Shown here: in pieces, positions 10,432-20,610 of the stretch
How positions within the stretch are numbered: position 1 is the first letter of the stretch
Layout of the letters: every line of letters starts with the position of its first letter
Source: Papilionanthe hookeriana x Papilionanthe teres
Taxonomy: Eukaryota; Streptophyta; Magnoliopsida; Asparagales; Orchidaceae
Assembly (NCBI GenBank): GCA_022702705.1
Contig: CM040424.1
Coordinates: forward strand, 143,287,165 to 143,351,164
Length of the DNA: 64,000 nucleotides
Direction of reading: 5' to 3'
Position numbers and translations under genes: made by a program
Notes under the pieces: generated by a model
Seen by the model: only the letters and a program-made list of their open reading frames with translations
Database searches by the model: none
What the model was told of the DNA's origin: nothing

Positions 10432-10587
10432 GAAATCCTGTCGGCATTTTTTTAGGTCGTGTGTTTTATTTTGAAAAGGGGGTCGCCTAACGTAGTCGTC
10501 GGCGAATTTTTAATTTAATTAAAATAAATAATTTGAAAAGTAGTATTTGATTTTAAAAATAATTTTAAATTTGAAGGTTTTAAGATA

Positions 10588-10845
10588 TGAGATTAAACCG
10601 ATCTCACATCCCAAATAGTTTATATAAATGAGCACCGCACCACAAACCGTGTATCTATCCCTAAGGATAGACACACTGCTTGATGGTGGGGCTCGATTAA
10701 ATAAACTAGAAGATTTGTGACATCCGTTTGGTCTGCGAACCAATTTTATAAGCCGACAAATTTCCCCTGCTTAATATGAAAACATTAAACAGGGTTTATA
10801 TTACCTGGGTTCTTTAGAATTCCCTATAAGGGCAAGCCCCTATAG
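10588..10845 (-). other. Conserved U5 hairpin cluster (Tat-A)
   Basis: Three inverted repeats: 10822-10845 (CTATAGGGGC with its partner around TTG), 10649-10674 (ATCTATCC with GGATAG), and 10588-10607 (TGAGAT with ATCTCA). The Tat-B U5 has three hairpins in the same order with nearly the same spacing but different loops (26673-26932). This suggests conserved RNA structure in the transcript leader. Confidence 0.6.
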
Positions 10846-12560
10846 TTAATTACATCTTAAGTGATGGGAATCACCTAAGAAAACTCTCGATAATAATCAA
10901 TAATTCTGCTCTCAAGGATTTCAAAGTTTAAGTTTTCAAGGGATTGAATTTTGGAATTTCAATAGGGAATGGATCAAGTTTGGAACATTTTGTTTTGTGA
11001 ATCCAAAGGAGGAAAAGTAGGAGAAATCACAGATTCGAAGCGAACTTCGGTAATTTCCCGACTATCCTATTGTTTGGCTTGAGTTTAGGAAAGTCCTAAT
11101 ATTTATTTAAATGTTTTGATCTTGCAAATTTTAGTTAATTAGGACTTATATTTGTATGATAAAATCACACAAATAGCCTCGAAGATGTGAGGGTTTATTG
11201 TCGTACCGGACGACTACCTCGGAATCCTAAGACCGGTTAGGGCTTAATTTGCAATGCAAGTGCCTAACGAAGAGTTGAGGATTTATGTTGCACTAGTGCA
11301 AGCTACCTCGAAGTCCTATGGCTTTATTATTTAATTCTAGGAAAGTTTTGCTGAAGTAGACTCGGGTTTTGCGATGACGATGGCCGTGCTTGCCCACCAG
11401 TGCTCCGAGCTCCTTGTTGTTGCAGAGGTTTTAGTTTTAGAAGTCATAAATCAGAGGATGAGAAAAAGTGTTTTGGTTTAGAGAAAATCTTAATTTCCAA
11501 GTGTTTCTTATGTTTTAATTAAAACAAATCTTAAAGTTGATTATAACGACACCGGTTAAGATCCCACGGTTCCATCCTTCCGGCATCATTATTTTTATCG
11601 GATTCACTTAGTCCAGATTGAATTTGCTAAACTCAACTGAATGAGTTCCACACTTTCATTTAGACCGTGGGAAATCCAGTTAGCAACACGTAGGTTACAT
11701 CATCCGAGGTATTCCCGATCATCCAACATGACGTTTTAATTTAATTGTAATTGTAGTTTTGTGTTCTGTTTGTGATTAAATTTTGAGTTGTTTTATATTT
11801 TGAAATGTTGTGGCGGTGAATTTTATCTTGCAATGACTTTTAATTTAGTTTTGGTTTCAGTTTTAGGGACTATCCTAAAGGTGTGGGTTTTCATGCAACT
11901 GTTGCTTACCATGCAAGAAAAGTAAGTGCATTGCAGTTGAATAAATTGCAATAATGTAAATTGCAAGAAAGTAAATTGCAATAAAATAAAAGCGTACCTG
12001 GAGGGTCTTCCCGTCATTCCAAGCTGCACTTAAAACATAATTAGAATATTTAAGCAAGTTCCTAGGTAAAGCTAAGGTAAGGGTTTTGGTTTTCTACCAA
12101 ATTCCTAATCCTATAGCTAGTCATTTCCTATGACGTCTAGGTTCTTTGTGTTTTGTTTGAAGACGATTTTCTTCATCAAAGAATAATTAAATTCAATTGT
12201 TCCTATAAATGTCCTATCATATTGAGGAAGTGCTTAAGAAGAATCTTAAACATCTTTTCAATATTTCTAGGATTGTTTTAAGTCCAAATGAATTTAATTA
12301 TATAAATGAATTAATCGTCCAGGGATTCAAGTTTTGTTGTTATCTTGCTCAGTGAACTAGGACATTTGAATATCCTATGAGGGAAGTAACATTTCATTTA
12401 ATGTTCTATTTAGGAGTTATAATAACCAAAGCTTTGAGGGTAAATTAGTATTCAAATGATTTGTGATTTAGTTTAATTTCCATTAATGGGTTTAAATTTG
12501 GAATAGTGTTCAAGTTATTTTAGATTTATTTTGAATTCTTTATGTCTTTGGTGATGTTAT

Positions 12561-12819
12561 ATTTAATTCAACTTAATTTAATTTAATTTAATTTAATTGA
12601 GTTTTAATTTAATTTAATTCAATTTAATTTAATTTAATTTGATTTGATTTAATTTTAATTTAATTTGATTTAATTTAATTTAATTTGATTTAATTTAATT
12701 TAATTTAATTTAATTATTTAATTTAATTTAATTTAATTTTAATTTAATTTAATTTAATTTAATTTAATTTATTTAATTTAATTTAATTTATTTAATTTAA
12801 TTTAATTTTTTAGTTTAAT

Positions 12820-12852
<33 letters not shown>

Positions 12853-12878
12853 ATTTAATTTAATTTAATTTAATTTAT

Positions 12879-12911
<33 letters not shown>

Positions 12912-12937
12912 ATTTCATTTTTAATTTTAATTGAAAT
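12561..12937. repeat. (TTTAA)n pentanucleotide array inside LTR-A
   Basis: About 375 bases of imperfect TTTAA repeats. The solo LTR has a longer array at the same place (about 39397-39865), so it is an LTR component whose length varies. Confidence 0.9.
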
Positions 12938-14712
12938 TTTTAAAAGAGTTTAATAATTAAGTCTTTTAATATTTTAAATTTGAGTTATCATTTTAATTAA
13001 GAATTGAATATTAATGAGATAATTAATTTAGGGATTTTTTAAATTAAAGAATAAATCTCTTCCTAATAATATCCCTATTTTAATAATTCCAATTTTATTA
13101 TTCTTCCAAATTTAATCCATTATTTAATTAAAGTTTAATCATTTTAAGATTGCTTAATGGGTTTCTACCCTTTAATTATTTAAATTTCAATCATCCAAAT
13201 CAGATTAGGATCAAATATTTTATTTGTTAATTTTTTATTAAACCTAAAGTTTTAATTAAGGATTAAAAATTTTAATTACCATTTTACCCTTTAAGCTTAA
13301 TAATTTCATAACTCACTAAATTAAGCTCAAATGAACTTGAAATTTTTATGTGACTTCACTCATATGCCAATAAAGACATGAGAGGAGAAAATGTGATTTT
13401 TCTGTATTTAATTTATTTATATAATTATTTTTGGTAGAAAATAAAGATTTTCAAGGAAAATTTGATAACATGACCAAGGGAAGGTTTCTGTTCTTAAGAA
13501 AATTAGGGGACATTCCTAATGACCAGAGGACCACTTGGACCAATTTTGGTGATTTTTTGAATTATATTATTTTTATTATAATTATTTTAAGTTTTGGAGT
13601 GTTAATTAATTTAAAAATAAAATAAATGTTGAAAAATGAGTTTTATATTTTTCAAAAATCTCTCTGATATCAAGGAAATCAGAGAAGCAAATTTTGAAAT
13701 TTTCTGATTTTTCTATGATTTATTATAATTATTTTAGTGAAAATGCTAGAAAATACATTTTTTTAATTTTAAAATTACCTTAAAGCTTTAAAATTTAATA
13801 TTTCACTAAATAGACCTAAGAAAAATGTGGGATTTGTTCCTAAGTGATTAAAATTCAAAATGTGACATTTTGGTGAATTTTATTATTTTTGTGATTTTTA
13901 TTATTTTTTAATTATTAAAAATATTAAAATATTATTAAAAATCAACTTTTTTAGAAAATTGAAATTTTAATTTTCTTAGGTTCCCCTGATATCAGAGAGG
14001 CTCCAAAACCAATTTGGTGAATTTTTGAAAGGTATTTTAAAAGTTATGAATTTTTAAAGTTTATAATGGCTAAGTGGCTTAATCAACCCAATTAGTGGGG
14101 CTAACCAAGTCCAATTGACCTAAAATTTTTATGGTGGATTCCTCTGATCCTAAAGGTCAGTGGAGAATTGATTTCAAGTCAATTTGATGCATGGTTAACT
14201 CTAATTAATTAAGGACCAATTTTGGGTGTTTAAGCCAATTAGGGTTGTTTTAAATGAACTAAGTCAAAACCTATTTTTCCTAGGGTTCTCTGGTCATAAG
14301 CAACATCACCAAATTTTCCTAGAATTTATTTCACAACATGCTATTTATTGGAATTAAAATATTCAAAACAGTAACCTGAACTTGAAAAATCAATAACTTT
14401 TTATAGGGATGGCCTCTGACTTTGGAAAATTCAGGAATGTTCCCAAATTCAGAGGCTTCAAAAGCCCTATGGTCTCATGCCATGGTGAATTGTATGCATG
14501 CATGGAGAATTAAAATAATGCAGAGAGTAAATAAATTATAAAAAATAAAATACTTGATGAAATTAAATGATTTCTTTTCCACATTATTCTCCTCTGTTCA
14601 CAGAGCAAGAGGGTATTTTTATTTTATTTTTATGATTTTCCTACACAGAGATATGAATTTTTGAAGTTTAGGGAATTAAATAAATAAGAAAATACCCTAA
14701 TTTTCTATTTAT

Positions 14713-14924
14713 CCACGCGGCGCCGGCCGCATCCTCGGCAGCTCCGAAAGGCCACGCGGCGCGCTCCCATTCGACGCCGCCACTTGAGTCAGCAGCCCGG
14801 GCCCCGCGGTTCTCGCACCGTTTCCTGGTCCGACGCCATCCGAGCCGTTCGTCCGCGCGTGTATTGAATGGACGGCGTCCGTTCATCGTCCCCAAGTGTT
14901 CTCACCCGAGAGCCGTCCACACTA
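14713..14924. other. GC-rich island inside the AT-rich LTR-A
   Basis: Sharply bounded, CpG-rich sequence with an inverted repeat around GGACGGCGTCC, flanked by AT-rich DNA. It recurs in the solo LTR at about 41683-41890. It lies downstream of the TATA-like box, so it would be transcribed. I see no conserved reading frame. A captured host fragment or a structured leader segment are both possible. Confidence 0.6.
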
Positions 14925-15508
14925 AATCCGTAAGATCTCACTCGATTCTGAATGGATTTTTATGTTCTTATACTCTATGGATTCGTCTTGAAGAGACGAA
15001 CACATCTATACGGTTAACATACATTGAAACTAAGGCATTTGAAATGGAGAATCTCCAGAAGCTCGGGATGAAGAATTAGCTCATACCTTGGCTCGGAGAA
15101 GTGTGGCTTCAATCCGAGAGTTGTTGCACCTTCGATTGGATCCCAGCAAGCTCCAGATGAAGTCTCCTGGTCGCAGTTAATTGTCTGGATATGATTTCGA
15201 CCAAGCCCGATCACAAAGCTTGGAGGCTAGAGCAACTGGGTGGCCTAGAGATGGGGCTTTTGATGGTGGACACCTTCCCTTGGTCTGGTGAAGGTGTAGA
15301 GCCAATCAATTTGGGGATTGGCTCACTGTGGAGAAGTGTCCTGGTTTTGGGTGTAATTTCAACTCGAAATTGAGCTTACAGAGGAGAAATGGCGAGGGGA
15401 TTTCACCTGGGGATCAAGTGCTCTAAGGGTGGAGAAGGGTGCGGAACAATTTTGGCGAGTTTTGGCAAGGTTTGTGCTTAGCTCCTTTCTTGGCCGAGAG
15501 GGGTGGAG

Positions 15509-15516
15509 TTTAAATA
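15509..15516 (-). promoter_or_regulatory. TATA-like box of LTR-A
   Basis: TATTTAAA on the minus strand, 2,367 bases from the LTR start, in a pyrimidine-rich context. The solo LTR has it at 42477-42484, 2,370 bases from its start. Transcription would begin about 30 bases further on, which would make R-U5 about 5 kb. Inference from motif and conservation. Confidence 0.45.
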
Positions 15517-17858
15517 GGAGAGGGTGGAGGGCCTCCGTGGGGAGTTGAGGCATGGGATCGACCTTGCTCGGTGAGGAGAAGAACGACCATGGTGACCACT
15601 AGGCATGGGGCGGCTCGGGAAGTGAGAATTTCAATGTTGGCTCACATGTGAGCTCTCGGCCATGGTGTTTTCCGGTGGCCGGCCGGCCGAGCAATGGTCA
15701 CCATCTTGGTCAGGTGGGTCGTGGTCGAGGTTTAGTGTGAGCAGTGGCAAATGCCATGTGTAAAGGCTTTGATTCAAAGTAGAATGGGGCATGGCTAAAT
15801 TTGGACCTAAATGGGTCAACCCACCCATTTGGGCTAGGTGCACCACCCAAGGCCTGGTTTAGGCTGAGGAGAAAGTGATTTGGATCAGCTTGATTAGTGG
15901 GGTCAAGTCACAATCTAAGTACAATTAGGCTTAAGCATGGTTTAGTGGAATCATGGAAGTGGTTAATCACCTTTAGGAATTAAGGAAAGAGCCTCCTCCT
16001 TTTGCCCAAAATGGCATGGTGACATGTAAAGAGGCTCTCATGGCTTGCATATGGCTTGTGCATGGCTCCATGGCTCCATTTGGCTTGGGAAAAGGTTTGG
16101 TCAATTTCATAAAAAAGGATTTTAAGGATTTTGGATAATTTGGTGGAAATTTGGATGAAGCTTCATTTAGAATTATTTGATGATTGGTTTAGGACTTAGG
16201 GATGATTTTAATTGAAAATATGATGAGGGAAAATGTCATATGGGCTTTGGAAGAATTTTTGGGGTTTTGGATTTGGTGGAAGTGGGCTTTTAAAATGGTT
16301 TAAGGAATGGGCCTTTTAAGTTTTGAAAATGAATTTATGGATGGGAATTTTGTAAAGAGGTTGGGCCAAATAATTGTTGGGTTTAGCTCATGGATGTGTC
16401 ATGAGTGACTTGAAGCAAATTGGGGGTGATTTGGATTTGAATTGGGTTGAATTTGAGCTCTTTTGGTGAATGGGCCAATATAGGTCCAAGTGGGCCAAGT
16501 TAGGCCAATGTTGGGCTAGAGTTAAAATTGATATAAAATCAATGTTGAGAAATGTTTATGGGAGTGTTTCAAAGAGGTTTTGACTTTGGTTGGGCTTTGA
16601 TTTTGGGGTTTGGGCTCATTTGGGTTAGGTTTGGGTTTATGTCAAAAATGGGCCTTTTAGCTTTGGGTTGAATTTGAGTGGGGTTTGGGTCTAAATTTTG
16701 GGCAAATCATGTTAGTGTTTTGTTTGTGGGAATGTTAAGGAATATTTAGAAAAGATTTGGGGTTAATTGGAGTTGAATTGGGTGAATTTGGGTTAAGTTT
16801 GGGTCATGGGTCCAAATTGGGCTTTAAAGCCCAAAGTGAAATTGGATCCAAATGTCAATCAAATTGGACTTGGATTTGTTCTAGATTGGTATTGGGAATG
16901 TTGAATTGAAGTTTAGAATTGAATTGGACCAAAATTGGGGTCAATTGGGTAGGTTTGGCTTGACTTTGGATTCACTTTGGGTTAAAATGGGTCAAATTGG
17001 GGGTTTTGACAAAAGTAGGGTAAATTGACAAAATTGGCCCATGGTGTAGTTGGAAAATATGAAATTGGGAATATTTGTGATTTTCTGGAATTTTCTGGGA
17101 ATTTTCTGAATTTTTTGATGTTTGGGCCAAGAAGGGTATTTTGGGTATTTGGAGGGTATTGGGAGGTATTTTTAGAATCTTTGGTATTTTTGGGTATGGA
17201 TGATCAATTTGAGTGATGTGGAGATGTTTGGTATTGATTTTGGAAAATTTTGGGTAATTTGGAAATTTTTGAGAAATTTGGGTAATTTCGGGGGTTTTAG
17301 GTAGGTTAAGCGGGTGTAAGGTCCCGGGGGTCAAAAATTGAAAATTTGGGAAATTGAAGATTGGGTGAATTTAGGTGGAATGAAATCATTTTGGTTGAGC
17401 CATGAAGCCATTTCAAGCCCACATGAGCCATGAAGGGACTCATTTGAGGCATTCACTATGTTGTTCCTAACCCTCTTGCCAAGGGCTTAGGGGTTAAGCG
17501 ACCATCCATGTGAATCACCTACATGAGTCAGGAGGTCAAGTTAGGTATGGGTGTAGTTTTAGGAAGTGTGTGAAAGTGTAGTGTATAAGTGTAGTGTGTG
17601 TGTAAGTCAGCCCCTCACCAGACCAGGCCACCCAGGGCAGTTTTAAGGCCAAAGAGTCCTATAGGAATTCATCCTTTAAACTTCCACATTTGATTTCAAC
17701 CCTCTAGGTGATTAGGGGTCTACAGTCAAGTTTGTAGAGTTTGCGAGGAGTTAAGAAGTGGTTTGAATTTCTAAAAGGTGGGTCCCAATTCTAGTCCTCT
17801 AAGATAGTCAAAGGAAAAGCCTAAGGCTAGATCCTAAGCACTAAAAAGAAGAAGGGAA

Positions 17859-17879
17859 GACCTCATCAAAAATGAGGTC
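17859..17879. repeat. Inverted repeat at the tip of LTR-A
   Basis: GACCTCAT and ATGAGGTC form a perfect 8-base stem around a 5-base loop, just inside the terminal TGTT. The solo LTR has the same stem at about 44830-44850. Tat-B keeps only a weak form (33084-33100). Confidence 0.8.
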
Positions 17880-17883
17880 AACA

Positions 17884-18418
17884 GAAATGGACTCCTATTT
17901 ATAGGCATCAAGGGTTGCCTTGAGGCACCTCTTCAAAACATGTCCACATTCAATGAATCTTCTAGAAGGTCTGTCTAGCGCGTAGGCGCCAGAATCTGGC
18001 GCCTAGGCGCTGGACACCGCGTCCAGTTCTTCGCACCTCTTCGTGATTAAAACCGTTTTGGAGCGTCCAAATGCAATGTATCACATGTTCTATTACCAAG
18101 GAACAACTGCCAGTCTTCTAGAATGTCCAATAACAGCTCACTCCGTCAAAATAACCGTTCAAACGTTGTCAAAAACTTGACAGTTCTGTATTGAGTCTGG
18201 TGCTTAGACGCCAACTTCTGGCGCCTAGGCGTCAGGCCATATTTTTTATAATTTTTGTATTTTACTCCATTTTTGCTCCTTTTTGCTCCTTTTTCCTTTT
18301 TTGGACCTTTTTACATCACCTACATCCAAAAACACAAAAATACCTTTCATTAAAGCATAATATCCTTAGAAATTGATAAGAATTAAGGCATAAAAATAGG
18401 TACTTTTTTTATGGATCA
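17884..18418 (-). repeat. LTR-D: partial LTR of an Athila-related element
   Basis: The minus strand begins TGATCC at 18418, exactly where the Athila-1 RNase H sequence stops. It then shows the pyrimidine-rich start seen in the Athila LTRs (TTTGCTCC repeats, AAAATACCTTTC). It is too different from the Athila-1 LTR to be its partner. It has two GC-rich palindromes, the stronger (TAGGCGCCAGA with TCTGGCGCCTA) at 17982-18004. It ends at the Tat-A insertion. I read it as a separate element inserted in Athila-1; a deletion junction is the alternative. Confidence 0.6.
17895..17903 (-). promoter_or_regulatory. TATA box of LTR-D
   Basis: TATAAATAG on the minus strand, a strong plant TATA match. Tat-A begins 12 bases downstream, at or just before the expected transcription start, so the insertion would uncouple this promoter from its element. 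Confidence 0.5.
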
Positions 18419-19075
18419 CATATTAAGGTAAATTGCTTCCCATAATAGTATAGAGTTGCTAATCAGGGAAAATTTCAGTAATTTCCTTTTCAAATTCAGA
18501 TAATTTATCATGTTCTAATCTTGACAGATGATCAACTATTTGATTGTCAGCTCCCTTCCTGTCAACTATCATAAAATCAAATTCTTGCAGAAGAAGTATC
18601 CATCTAATGAGTCAAGGTTCGCGTCCTTCTTTTGCATTAAATATTTGATAGTCGAATGGTCTGTATGCACACTACTTTTAGATCCAATTAAATAAGGTCT
18701 AAATTTTTTAAAAGAAAATATTAAAGCTAAAACTCTCTTTCGGTTGTGGTATAATTAATTTGAGCCTCATTAAGAGTTTTACTAGCATATTAAATGACTT
18801 TGAAAACTTTATCGTGCATATGCCCCAATGCTACTCCGATCGCATAATCACTAGCATCACACTTAAGTTCAAATGGTTTCTCCCAATTGGGTGAGACAAT
18901 TATAGGTGCAGTGATTAATTTTTCTTTCAATAATTCGAAAGCTCTCAAGCACTCATCATTAAAATCAATTTTCTATCATTTTATAAAAATCAGCACAAAG
19001 GTTTAGTAATTTTAGAAAAATCTTTAATATATCGCCTGTAAAATCCAGCATGTCCTAAGAAACTCCTTACCTCTC
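18419..19075 (-). pseudogene. RNase H region of Athila-1 (partial)
   Basis: Translations in shifting frames match the RNase H and connection region of Athila-2 (46642-47290), for example the segment around EKEITEIFPD near 18480. Stops and frame changes are frequent, and the C-terminal end is cut at LTR-D. Confidence 0.7.
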
Positions 19076-20331
19076 TCACGGTAGTGGCTCAATCACTGTA
19101 ATTTTAGCAGGGTCGACCTCCATACCATGTTCAGAAATTTTATGCCGAAGCACAATTACTCCTGCAACCATAAATTGACATTTCTCCCAATTCAGAACTA
19201 GATTTGTTTTCTCACAGAGCTCCAAAACTTTTGCTAAGTTTTCCAGACAAATTTCAAATGAAGTCCCGAATACAGAGAAATCATCCTTAAAAACTTCTAT
19301 TCCATTATATATCATACTACTAAAGATAGACATCATACATCTCTAAAATGTTGTAGGTGCATTACACAGTCCAAAAGGCATTCTTCGAAAAGCAATGGTT
19401 CCATAAGGGCTAGTAAATGTTTTCTTTTCTTGATCCTCAGGAGCAATATGTATTTGATGGTAACTAGTATTTCCATCCAGAAAACAGTAGTCCTTGTGTC
19501 CAGCAAGTCTATCTAGCATTTGATCTAGAAAAGGAAGAGGAAAGTGATCTTTTCTGGTGGCGGCATTTAATTTCCTATAGTCAATACAAATTTGTCATCC
19601 ATTAATTTGTCTTGTGAGTATAATTTCAATACATTCATTCACTTCAATAGTTACTCCTCCCTTTTTCGGTACACAATGTATTGTACTCACCAAGAACTAT
19701 CCAAAATAGGATAAATAATTTTAGCATCCAGCCATTTTAAAATCTCTTTCTTAACTACTTCTTTCATTATAGGATTCAATCTCCTTTGTGGATCAACTCT
19801 AGGTTTATGTTCTTCATCTAATAAAATTCTATGCATACAAATCGAAGGACTAACTCCTTTAATATCTGTCAAAGTCCATCCAAAAGCTTTCTTGTATCTT
19901 TTTAAAGTTTCCAACAACTTCTGTTCTTGATAATCATTTAACTCTGAAGATACAATAACTGGCAAGGTAGATGATTCTCCTAAAAACATATACTTTACAT
20001 GATTTGGGAGAATTTTCATCTCTAGTTGAGGAGGTTTTATTATAGATGGAATTAAACTTTTATCTCCACCTTCCATAATGTCTAATACTTCGAATCTCTC
20101 CTGAACATACTCCAAAACTTCATTCTTCTTACTATATGAATTTTCTTCATCTTCAATTTCTTCTTCAAACATATTTTTATATTCTTCTTCTTTTTCAAAT
20201 ATATTTTCAAAATGATCGTTTCTCAAGTAATCACAGACCTCCATCCTAAAACATTCACTATCATTTTCCATGGAGGTATACTTCATAGATTTTAAAATAT
20301 TAAAGGTCACCTCTTGATCATTAATTCTCAT
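19076..20331 (-). pseudogene. Reverse transcriptase of Athila-1
   Basis: The open stretch 20331-19687 carries LILDEEHKP-like sequence (ILLDEEHKPRVDPQRRLN) and MKEVVKKEILKWLDAKIIYP, the RT N-terminus typical of Athila elements. The downstream frames hold CVPKKGG, the DYRKLN block, FGLCNAPTTF and the catalytic region, here VFKDDFSVFG where FMDDFSVFG is usual; the Met-to-Lys change next to the Asp pair would probably impair it. Stops occur near 19600 and 19330. Confidence 0.85.
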
Positions 20332-20339
20332 AGCTAATC

Positions 20340-20610
20340 CTCCTTTTTAAATATCAATTACAGCTCTTCCAGTAGCAAGGAATGGTCTTCCCAAAATGAT
20401 TGGAATTTATTTACCTTCCTCCATATCAAGTATAATAAAATCCACAGGAAAGATAAATTTATCCACTTTCACTAACACATCTTCCACCACTCCTTTAGGG
20501 TAAGTAATGGAACGATCGGCCAACTGAAGAGTTACTGATGTAGGAGAAATTTCTCCTATTCCCAACCTTTTGAAAGTTGATAAAGGCATAAGATTAATAC
20601 TCACTCCCAG
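20340..20610 (-). pseudogene. Aspartic protease of Athila-1
   Basis: The motif region reads LGVSINLMPLSTFKRLGIG, then LADRSITYPKGVVEDVLVKV and, after a stop, ILGRPFLATGRA. Athila proteases usually have DLGASINLMP; here the Asp and Ala of the motif appear altered (NLGVS). A stop interrupts the end near 20410. Confidence 0.75.

Larger units (their letters stand above)
1..17883 (-). mobile_element. Tat-A: Ty3/gypsy Tat/Ogre-like LTR retrotransposon, 3' end outside window
   Basis: Read on the minus strand the order is 5' LTR (17883-10439), PBS, ORF1, gag, protease, RT, RNase H, archaeal-type RNase H, integrase and ORF3, which runs off the left edge. The extra ORF upstream of gag, the second RNase H and the very long LTR are the known hallmarks of the Tat lineage, which includes Ogre. 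Catalytic motifs are mostly preserved, but the reading frames change many times. The right end meets LTR-D, so the element inserted there; the expected duplication GAAAT (17884-17888) cannot be confirmed without the left flank. Confidence 0.9.
10439..17883 (-). repeat. Giant 5' LTR of Tat-A (7,445 bp)
   Basis: Minus-strand ends are TGTTGACC and GCCGACA. The second full copy at 37361-44854 matches along its whole length and fixes both boundaries. Reading in sense order: a terminal inverted repeat, a C/A-rich U3, a TATA-like box 2.37 kb in, a GC-rich island, AT-rich sequence with a (TTTAA)n array, and a conserved U5 with hairpins. The longest reading frames in it are not conserved between the two copies, so I call no gene here. 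The second copy lacks about 65 bases near the U5 end. Confidence 0.92.

Noticed and set aside
14668..15846. Reading frames of 60-75 codons around the GC island as genes or host exons
   Set aside because: They are not preserved in the second LTR copy and have no recognisable domain or splice structure.
16600..16830. Telomere-like repeats (GGGTTTAGG-like phrases)
   Set aside because: No regular heptamer array; only scattered TTTGGG phrases in a G/T-skewed LTR segment.
17884..18418. LTR-D as the 3' LTR of Athila-1
   Set aside because: LTRs of one element start identical; this fragment differs too much from 22590-24267, and no 3' UTR or polypurine tract separates it from RNase H.
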